Positions 1 to 4,625 of a stretch of DNA of 8,533 nt are shown here, piece after piece; the first letter of the stretch is position 1, and every line of letters starts with the position of its first letter. The stretch comes from an uncultured Collinsella sp. (GTDB taxonomy: Bacteria > Actinomycetota > Coriobacteriia > Coriobacteriales > Coriobacteriaceae): the NCBI GenBank assembly GCA_902465115.1, contig CABQMC010000060.1, positions 1-8,533 of the forward strand, read 5' to 3'. Both the position numbers and the translations under genes were made by a program. The notes under the pieces were generated by a model that saw nothing but the letters and a program-made list of their open reading frames with translations, was not told the origin of the DNA and did not search any database.

Positions 1-219
1 AATCATTTTTGTGCGAATTGCAACCGTCTACGCCTGACGGCAGACGGCAACGTGCGTCCGTGCCTGTTCAGCGATGCCGAGTATTCGGTGCGTGAGGCGC
101 TGCGCCGTGGTGATGATATGCAGGTACTTTCGATTTGGCGCGATGCCGTGGCCCACAAACCGCAGGAACACGCGATAATTGAGGGCACGCAACGATTTAT
201 GTCCCAAATCGGAGGATGA
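1..219 (+). CDS. moaA: GTP 3',8-cyclase MoaA, C-terminal end (partial)
   Basis: The frame is open from base 1 and ends at TGA 217-219, giving the last 72 residues; the start lies upstream of the window. MoaA is a radical-SAM enzyme that, with MoaC, converts GTP to cyclic pyranopterin monophosphate, the first stage of molybdenum cofactor synthesis in the cytoplasm. The fragment begins NHFCANCNRLRLTADG and carries cysteines at fragment positions 4, 7 and 21, which is the CX2CX13C motif binding the second, substrate-side 4Fe-4S cluster of MoaA. It ends MSQIGG; the C-terminal Gly-Gly is a family hallmark needed for catalysis. The N-terminal radical-SAM CX3CX2C motif is not in view. The next gene, a MoaC-MobB fusion, starts only 4 nt after the stop, so the two are surely co-transcribed. 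Identification is very secure from the cluster motif, the tail and the neighbour. Confidence 0.94.
   Translation, partial: NHFCANCNRLRLTADGNVRPCLFSDAEYSVREALRRGDDMQVLSIWRDAVAHKPQEHAIIEGTQRFMSQIGG
211..216 (+). promoter_or_regulatory. Shine-Dalgarno for moaC-mobB inside the moaA stop region
   Basis: GGAGGA lies 7-8 nt before ATG 224 and decides that start. The same six bases are the two Gly codons that end MoaA. An in-frame TTG at 179 would extend the protein by 15 residues but lacks a comparable site and would overlap moaA by 41 nt. Confidence 0.8.
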
Positions 220-223
220 TCAT

Positions 224-1522
224 ATGGCCAAGAGCAGGTACGCCGATGCCACCAAGGCCGCTCGCAGGGCCGCGATGTCTGCCCACAAAGTCACGGCTGC
301 GGCGAGCGATGCCGCTACGGCCGCGCAGCCGACTTCCAGCGCCGCCGCCGAGCCCGCCCGTGATGCGCGCCGCGACGAGCTGACGCACGTGGACGCCAAG
401 GGCGAGGTACGCATGGTCGACGTGTCCGACAAGGCCGAGACGCATCGCATCGCCATCGCCGAGGGCACCATCCTCATGCACCCCGAGACGCAGGCCATGG
501 TGCTGCAGGACCGCGCCAAGAAGGGCGATGTGCTCGCCTGCGCGCGCGTGGCGGGCATCATGGCCATCAAACGCACGAGCGACATCATCCCCATGTGCCA
601 TCCGCTGCTCATTACCAAGAGCACGTGCGATATCGAGCCCATCGCTGCGGCGGGGACGCCGGCCGATGTCGTGCCCGAGGGCTGGGCACCGGCACGCACG
701 GACGGGCAGGTTGGCTTTCACGTACTGGTTACGGCCGGCGTGACGGGCAAGACGGGTATCGAGATGGAGGCCCTGACTGGAGCGAGTGCCGCGTGCCTAA
801 CCATCTACGACATGTGCAAGGCGGTCGATCGCGGCATGGAGATCGTCGACGTACGCCTTTTGCACAAGGAGGGCGGCCGCTCGGGCGTGTGGGATCGTGC
901 AGAGCGTCAGGCCGCTGCTGTTGAGGCCGCTGCCGCAGACGGCAACGCGCCCGCGAGCGCACCCGTCGCCGTCGCGCCCGCAGTTCCAGCTCCGGCCGTC
1001 CCCGCGATCGCGTTTATCGGCTACCAGAACTCGGGCAAGACCACGCTCGTTGAGAAGGTTATCGCCGAGCTCACCCGCCGCGGCCTGCGCGTGGGTTCGC
1101 TCAAGCATCATGGGCATCACGGCTTTGATATCGACGTGCCCGCTAAGGACACCTGGCGCCATCATCAAGCCGGATCCAAACACGTGGGCCTCATCTGCGC
1201 CACGCGCTGGGCGGAGTACGCCGACACGCGCGAGGAGGACGAGATGCCCGCGCGCGAGCTGCTGTCGCGCTACAACGATGTCGACGTGGTGATCATCGAG
1301 GGCTACAAGACCGAGGGCTTCGATAACATCGTCGTCGCGCGCTCCGGTGTCGACCGTCTGCGCGGCAAGAGCTCGCTCGACCTGGTCGACGGTCACACGC
1401 TGGCCCTTGCCTGCAACGAGGCCCTGGCACGCCAGGCCTTCGACGCCGGCTTTGCGACCCGAGCCATCAACATCAACGACGCCCGAGCCATCTGCGATCT
1501 GATTCAGGACCATCTGGCCTAA
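224..1522 (+). CDS. MoaC-MobB fusion protein (molybdenum cofactor biosynthesis)
   Basis: This 432-residue protein joins two cofactor enzymes. Residues 1-52 are an Ala-rich, low-complexity extension. Residues 53-225 are MoaC, which with MoaA makes cyclic pyranopterin monophosphate: LTHVDAKGEVRMVDVS opens the domain, and K100 (KKGDV), H126 (MCHPL), E180/E182 (EMEALTG) and D196/K199 (YDMCKA) match the E. coli catalytic region (K51, H77, E112/E114, D128, K131). The spacing between H126 and E180 is 19 residues longer than in E. coli MoaC. Residues about 226-261 are an Ala/Pro linker. Residues 262-432 are MobB, the GTP-binding partner of MobA: P-loop GYQNSGKTT (266-274), KHHGHHGFDID, and a Walker-B-like DVVIIEGYK (354-362). 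Length of each half matches its stand-alone family (about 160 and 170). It follows moaA by 4 nt in one operon. Both domain assignments are secure; coupling of the two activities in one chain is inferred. Confidence 0.93.
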   Translation: MAKSRYADATKAARRAAMSAHKVTAAASDAATAAQPTSSAAAEPARDARRDELTHVDAKGEVRMVDVSDKAETHRIAIAEGTILMHPETQAMVLQDRAKKGDVLACARVAGIMAIKRTSDIIPMCHPLLITKSTCDIEPIAAAGTPADVVPEGWAPARTDGQVGFHVLVTAGVTGKTGIEMEALTGASAACLTIYDMCKAVDRGMEIVDVRLLHKEGGRSGVWDRAERQAAAVEAAAADGNAPASAPVAVAPAVPAPAVPAIAFIGYQNSGKTTLVEKVIAELTRRGLRVGSLKHHGHHGFDIDVPAKDTWRHHQAGSKHVGLICATRWAEYADTREEDEMPARELLSRYNDVDVVIIEGYKTEGFDNIVVARSGVDRLRGKSSLDLVDGHTLALACNEALARQAFDAGFATRAININDARAICDLIQDHLA

Positions 1523-1561
1523 AACCTGCCAAAAAGGGACAGGTTTATTTTGGCAGGTTTT
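1521..1561 (+). terminator. Hairpin at the end of the moa operon
   Basis: Perfect 14-bp arms AAAACCTGCCAAAA (1521-1534) and TTTTGGCAGGTTTT (1548-1561) flank a 13-nt loop containing GGGACAGGT. The left arm overlaps the TAA stop of moaC-mobB. The outer A/T runs mean a stem followed by T residues on both strands, so it could terminate transcription in both directions. I also regard it as a member of an intergenic repeat family because the loop core resembles those of the other hairpins in this window. Confidence 0.7.
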
Positions 1562-1580
1562 ATCTGGGCAAACGTCATTT

Positions 1581-1624
1581 CCACCACAAAGGGGCCAGGC
1601 ACCTTTGTGGTGGATTTTGCTTTG
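1581..1624 (+). repeat. Intergenic hairpin repeat, copy 1
   Basis: Arms CCACCACAAAGG (1581-1592) and CCTTTGTGGTGG (1602-1613) pair perfectly over 12 bp around the 9-nt loop GGCCAGGCA, followed by ATTTTGCTTTG. The 44 nt match copy 2 (3172-3215) with a single difference, A1614 versus T3205. The T-rich tail makes a rho-independent terminator plausible. It sits 20 nt after another hairpin, so the moa operon has two in tandem. Confidence 0.85.
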
Positions 1625-1651
1625 GTAGATGTGTGGGACATGCCTTACAAT
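1622..1651 (+). promoter_or_regulatory. Possible promoter of the MFS gene, overlapping a dyad
   Basis: TTGGTA (1622-1627), 18 nt, then TACAAT (1646-1651) resemble -35 and -10 boxes. A perfect 9-bp inverted repeat, TTGGTAGAT (1622-1630) and ATCTACCAA (1650-1658), covers both boxes, which would suit an operator or a transcript hairpin. It begins in the tail of hairpin repeat copy 1. The transcript would have a leader of about 130 nt before the MFS start. Confidence 0.4.
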
Positions 1652-1711
1652 CTACCAAGTAGTTCATACTGAGCGAAAAACGGAGAGAAGGGGCTTGATG
1701 CGTCCTTAATG

Positions 1712-1775
1712 TTTCATGCGGATAGATTGATTTGACAGACGGTGGCGAAAGCCCGCCGTCCGCATTCGTATGAAA
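1712..1775 (+). other. Structured leader before the MFS gene
   Basis: An inner stem pairs GACGGTGG (1738-1745) with CCGCCGTC (1753-1760), with one G-U pair, around a GAAA-containing loop. An outer TTTCAT (1712-1717) can pair with ATGAAA (1770-1775), ending just before the ribosome binding site, and GCGGA (1718-1722) can alternatively pair with TCCGC (1759-1763). The mutually exclusive pairings could allow control of translation. I do not recognise a known riboswitch class here. Confidence 0.3.
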
Positions 1776-1776
1776 C

Positions 1777-1782
1777 AAGGAG
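1777..1782 (+). promoter_or_regulatory. Shine-Dalgarno deciding the MFS start
   Basis: AAGGAG lies 5 nt before ATG 1788. It falls inside the frame that would result from the upstream ATG at 1770, which has no good site of its own, so 1788 is the better start. Confidence 0.7.
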
Positions 1783-1787
1783 TCTCC

Positions 1788-3074
1788 ATGCTCGCCTCTC
1801 TTTTCTCAAAGCCTCAATCATCGCTGTCCGTGCAGGCCAAGCGCCTGGTGGCGATGCGCTTTCTCATCTACACCGGTTTTCAGACCAGCTACTTTATCGG
1901 CGTCATCGGAACGCTCACCTATGCAGACGATGCCTCGGTCGTGGCGACATCGCTGGCCGTTCTGTTTATGAACGTTTTCGTGATCCTGGGGTCCTTTGCG
2001 GGTGGAGCGGCGCTCGATGCTTTGGGCCCGCGCCGCCATTTTTTGCTGAGCATCGTGGGCACGCTGGCAACCGGCGCGGCGATCATTGCCTTTGGCAGCG
2101 CGACCGGCATCGTCCTGCTCGGCGCGGTACTCCTGGGCTTTGTGATGGGATTCGCCCAGCCCATCGCCACGTCCTATCCGGCGTATCTCACCGACGATCC
2201 TGTCGAGCTCAAAGACATCAACTCCGCCATAACCATGTTCTCCAACGTGAGCATTATCGTTGGCCCCACGCTGGGCGGCTTTGTCGCGGCGGCTGCGTCG
2301 TCGCGCACGGTGTTCGTGCTCATGATGATTTTTACCGTACTGGCGCTCATTGCCGGTTGGGGCTTTAGGCCGCAAGCAGGTCGCGTCGCCGTGCGCGAAA
2401 GTACTCCCGCGGATAGCAGCACAACGGCAAGTACTGCCAGTCAAAGCTCCGACTCCAGTAAATCCACCCGCGTCACCTTCGTGACCAGCATCAAGACAGT
2501 CTTTACCAACAGCGTCCTCACCCTGCTGTTCTGCATCATCTTCCTCTCGAACTTTGGCTACGGTGCCTTCGATCCGCTGGAGTCGTTCTTCTACCGTGAT
2601 ATTCTGCATGTCGGTGTCGAATGGATGGGCTGGCTCTCGTCGGCCAGCGGTGTGGGCGCGGTGCTGGGCGCCGTCCTCGCGCTCCGCTTGCCGCCGCACC
2701 TGGTCAGCCTTAAAACGCTGCTTGTGGCGCTTATGTCCGTGGGCCTGGGAAGCCTGCTCTACGTGGGGACGCCGTACGTAGGCGTGGCCCTCGTCGGCCA
2801 GATTGCCCTGGGCGTGGCCTGGGGTGTCGTCAATCCGCTCCACAACACTATCGTGCAAACGACGGCCCCGCTCGAGCAGCTCGGTCGCGTCAACTCGGTC
2901 ATGGGCTTTGGCAACATGTTCGCCGGCGTGGCCCCGCTGGCGATTGCCCCCTGGCTGGCGGCGACGTTTGGTGTGCAGCAGACGCTCGTTGGTGCGGGCA
3001 TGGTCGTGACGGCGGTTCCCGCGGCGCTGCTGCTGTTTGGACGCCGGCATTTGGATCGTGCCGCAAAGCAGTAA
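1788..3074 (+). CDS. MFS transporter, 12 TM segments
   Basis: This 428-residue membrane protein has the hydrophobicity pattern of a 12-helix major facilitator. Two halves of six helices are split by a hydrophilic, Ser/Thr-rich cytoplasmic loop at about residues 193-232 (TPADSSTTASTASQSS). The loop between helices 2 and 3 has the MFS motif A form GGAALDALGPRR (72-83). In the second half, LGRVNSVMGFGNM (365-377) resembles the RGRV-type segment of the EntS/macrolide-efflux-like branch, so an exporter of a small molecule or drug is more likely than a nutrient importer, but the substrate cannot be read from the sequence. An ATG at 1770 would add six residues; the ribosome binding site at 1777-1782 favours 1788. 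It stands alone between hairpin repeats and has no obvious functional link to the moa genes or the phosphatase. Confidence 0.88.
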   Translation: MLASLFSKPQSSLSVQAKRLVAMRFLIYTGFQTSYFIGVIGTLTYADDASVVATSLAVLFMNVFVILGSFAGGAALDALGPRRHFLLSIVGTLATGAAIIAFGSATGIVLLGAVLLGFVMGFAQPIATSYPAYLTDDPVELKDINSAITMFSNVSIIVGPTLGGFVAAAASSRTVFVLMMIFTVLALIAGWGFRPQAGRVAVRESTPADSSTTASTASQSSDSSKSTRVTFVTSIKTVFTNSVLTLLFCIIFLSNFGYGAFDPLESFFYRDILHVGVEWMGWLSSASGVGAVLGAVLALRLPPHLVSLKTLLVALMSVGLGSLLYVGTPYVGVALVGQIALGVAWGVVNPLHNTIVQTTAPLEQLGRVNSVMGFGNMFAGVAPLAIAPWLAATFGVQQTLVGAGMVVTAVPAALLLFGRRHLDRAAKQ

Positions 3075-3139
3075 AAACCATCACAACATTCGATGAAAAT
3101 CGCGATTTTGCCGAAAAACGTCGAATGTTGTGATGGTTT
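3075..3139 (+). repeat. 19-bp inverted repeat with nested palindrome after the MFS gene
   Basis: Arms AAACCATCACAACATTCGA (3075-3093) and TCGAATGTTGTGATGGTTT (3121-3139) are perfectly complementary over 19 bp. The 27-nt centre contains a second perfect palindrome, AAAATCGCGATTTT (3096-3109). The left arm starts right after the stop codon. On the + strand no T tract follows; on the - strand the stem is followed by TTTTT, so it could act as a terminator for antisense transcription or as a REP-like element. Confidence 0.75.
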
Positions 3140-3171
3140 GCGCCCCGGGCCAGGCCATCCTGCGGATCCGG

Positions 3172-3215
3172 CCACCACAAAGGGGCCAGGCACCTTTGTG
3201 GTGGTTTTTGCTTTG
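3172..3215 (+). repeat. Intergenic hairpin repeat, copy 2, with T tract
   Basis: Arms 3172-3183 and 3193-3204 (12 bp, CCACCACAAAGG and its complement) enclose GGCCAGGCA and are followed by five T residues (3205-3209), the form of a rho-independent terminator. The unit is identical to copy 1 over the 33-nt hairpin and continues in the shared tail TTTTGCTTTG. Confidence 0.88.
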
Positions 3216-3243
3216 ACGGGCCGCGCCTGCGCCTTGGTATACC
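3213..3243 (+). promoter_or_regulatory. Promoter of the HAD phosphatase gene
   Basis: TTGACG (3213-3218) is a good -35. The -10 is either GGTATA (3236-3241, 17-nt spacer) or TATACC (3238-3243, 19-nt spacer), both within the 10-bp palindrome TGGTATACCA (3235-3244). The -35 starts in the tail of hairpin repeat copy 2. Confidence 0.5.
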
Positions 3244-3298
3244 ATGTACGCCGTTCACGAATACACCCCACACCGCCGCACAACCCAGAAAGGCCCCC

Positions 3299-4120
3299 AT
3301 GGACACCTCCTTCAGCCACATCAAAGCCGTGTTCTGCGATATCGACGGTACGCTGCTCACGAGCCAGCACACGGTGTCCCCGCGCACCGTGGCGGCGATT
3401 CGCGCCCTGCGCGAGCGCGGCGTGCTGTTTGGCCTGTGCACCGGGCGCGACGCCCACGCGACCGAGGCCATGTACGAGCTCTGGGGCATCGAAGGCCTGG
3501 TAGACGTGATGGTGGGCTGCGGTGGCGCCGAGGTCATCGACCGCGCGCACGACATCAACGAGCTGAGCTATCCGCTGCCGGGCGAGACCATCGCGCGTAT
3601 CTGCAAGCACATGGCGGACCTTCCGGCAACGCCCGTCTGCCCCCGAGACGGCGTGTTCTACGTGCCCGAGAGCAACGCGTGCGTCGAGCACCTGTCGCGC
3701 GTCGATGGCGTGCCCTATCAGGTGGTCGATTTTGCCGAGTTTTTGCGCGAGCCGCAGCCCAAGGTGATGTTTACCATGGCACCCGAGGTAATGCCGCGGG
3801 TGATTGAGCGGGCATCGACGTTTGCCGATAACACTGTTAAGGCGGCGGCTCTGCAAACCACGCAGCGGCTCTACGAGTTCATGGATCCGCGCGTGTCCAA
3901 GACGCGCGGCCTTGTGCGCGTGGCGGAGCTCAACGACATGGAGCTCCAGGACATCTGCGTGTTTGGCGATGCGGACAACGACACCTGCATGGTGGCCGAC
4001 GCCGGCGTGGGCGTGGCCATGGCAAATGGCAGCGATGCCACCCGCTCCGCCGCCGATTTTGTAACCGCCAGCAACGACAAAGACGGCATCGCGATTTTTA
4101 TCGAGGAGCATCTGCTGTAG
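3299..4120 (+). CDS. Cof-type HAD-IIB phosphatase
   Basis: This 273-residue cytoplasmic protein has all four HAD motifs: nucleophile region FCDIDGTLL with D14 and D16; motif II LCTGR with T48; motif III K201 in VSKTRG; and motif IV GDADND (223-228), which binds Mg2+. A C2-type cap lies between motifs II and III (about residues 80-195), placing it in the Cof/YidA-like group that dephosphorylates sugar phosphates, nucleotides or cofactors. The exact substrate cannot be told. The ATG is preceded by AGAAAGG with a 5-nt spacer, and the length is usual for the family. It has its own promoter and a hairpin repeat on either side, so it looks monocistronic. Confidence 0.92.
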   Translation: MDTSFSHIKAVFCDIDGTLLTSQHTVSPRTVAAIRALRERGVLFGLCTGRDAHATEAMYELWGIEGLVDVMVGCGGAEVIDRAHDINELSYPLPGETIARICKHMADLPATPVCPRDGVFYVPESNACVEHLSRVDGVPYQVVDFAEFLREPQPKVMFTMAPEVMPRVIERASTFADNTVKAAALQTTQRLYEFMDPRVSKTRGLVRVAELNDMELQDICVFGDADNDTCMVADAGVGVAMANGSDATRSAADFVTASNDKDGIAIFIEEHLL

Positions 4121-4133
4121 CGCCGGGGGAGAG

Positions 4134-4166
4134 CCACCACAAGAGGAACAGGCACCTTTGCGGTGG
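4134..4166 (+). repeat. Intergenic hairpin repeat, decayed copy 3
   Basis: CCACCACAAGAGG (4134-4146) and CCTTTGCGGTGG (4155-4166) correspond to the arms of copies 1 and 2 but with several substitutions and mispairs; the loop reads AACAGGCA in place of GCCAGGCA. No T tract or TTTTGCTTTG tail follows. It starts 13 nt after the phosphatase stop codon and may be a weakened terminator. Confidence 0.65.
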
Positions 4167-4505
4167 CCTCAGGCGATTTGGGCGAATTGATACCGAAAAT
4201 CTGCGCAAAAATTTAAATTTAGTTGTCTGAACATCACACGTCTAACCACCGATGGGTCAAAGATATTCTCATCAGTTTGGTAGGGTATTCCTTCCGGTTA
4301 ATGACCTACTGCTCACGGTCGATTTTCGACCGTGAGCGGGATGTTTGCTCTTGAGCAAAATGTTGTGCAAATAAATCTAATGCCATTAAAAAATGATGGG
4401 CAACTAAATTACCAGTAAAAACAAATAATAGATAGCGAATAAATGAAGGTAAATCTGAGCAAATGTCAAGAGAATTGAGAATTCGCTACAAAACTATCGG
4501 TTTTC
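4167..4505. other. AT-rich gap before the pilus genes, no gene seen
   Basis: No convincing coding region is present on either strand. The GC content drops sharply compared with the genes upstream. It holds an A/T palindrome AAATTTAAATTT (4209-4220), the strong hairpin at 4311-4337, a 16-bp palindrome TTTGCTCTTGAGCAAA (4344-4359), an 8-bp inverted pair TAGCGAAT (4433-4440) and ATTCGCTA (4481-4488), and a near direct repeat TGAGCAAA(A)TGT (4352-4363 and 4456-4466). Together these suggest a regulatory region for the surface-protein operon, but no regulator can be named. Confidence 0.5.
4311..4337. repeat. Strong 12-bp hairpin in the pilus upstream region
   Basis: GCTCACGGTCGA (4311-4322) and TCGACCGTGAGC (4326-4337) pair perfectly around a TTT loop. 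No T tract follows on either strand, so this is not a classical terminator; a protein-binding dyad is the alternative. It lies about 170 nt upstream of the promoter assigned to the adhesin gene. Confidence 0.6.
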
Positions 4506-4535
4506 TTGTTCAGATGTTCAAACAATTGCTACAAT
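4506..4535 (+). promoter_or_regulatory. Extended -10 promoter of the adhesin/pilus operon
   Basis: TGCTACAAT (4527-4535) is a good extended -10. A weak -35, TTGTTC (4506-4511), lies 18 nt upstream. The spacer holds GATGTTCAAACAA, which has an inverted near-copy at 4223-4235. Initiation near 4542 would give a leader of about 85 nt with a small hairpin. Confidence 0.5.
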
Positions 4536-4551
4536 ATGGATTACTAAGCGA

Positions 4552-4570
4552 GCGCAATTACAGATTGCGC
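4552..4570 (+). other. Small hairpin in the adhesin mRNA leader
   Basis: GCGCAAT (4552-4558) and ATTGCGC (4564-4570) pair over 7 bp around TACAG. It would lie about 10 nt from the predicted transcript start and could protect the 5' end. The ribosome binding site GGAGGA (4613-4618), 7 nt before ATG 4626, is left free. Confidence 0.4.
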
Positions 4571-4625
4571 AGATACGTTTGATAGTGAAAGAGCAAGATC
4601 GCGGTCTCTTGGGGAGGAGACATCG

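Noticed and set aside
179..223. TTG at 179 as the start of the MoaC-MobB fusion
   Set aside because: It would overlap moaA by 41 nt and has no good ribosome binding site, whereas ATG 224 has GGAGGA at the right distance.
1732..1737. TTGACA as a -35 box for the MFS gene
   Set aside because: No -10 is found 16-19 nt downstream; that interval is a GC-rich hairpin.
1712..1782. Known riboswitch in the MFS leader
   Set aside because: I compared it mentally with fluoride, THF, ZTP and guanidine classes and found no convincing conserved core, so only a structured leader is listed.
1818..3050. 410-codon - strand frame opposite the MFS gene
   Set aside because: It is an extremely polar, His/Arg-rich shadow of a membrane protein on the other strand.
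1581..3215. CRISPR array from the repeated 33-mer
   Set aside because: The copies are about 1.6 kb apart with genes in between, so they are dispersed intergenic repeats and not an array.
2759..4111. Long open frame on the - strand (450 codons) across the MFS end and the phosphatase gene
   Set aside because: It runs antisense to two well-recognised genes and across their gap; its composition (His/Arg/Ala/Val-rich, no family motif) is that of a GC-rich shadow frame.
4252..4335. Small 27-codon frame beginning MGQRYSHQ in the AT-rich gap
   Set aside because: It has no ribosome binding site, ends inside the 12-bp hairpin and resembles no family I know.
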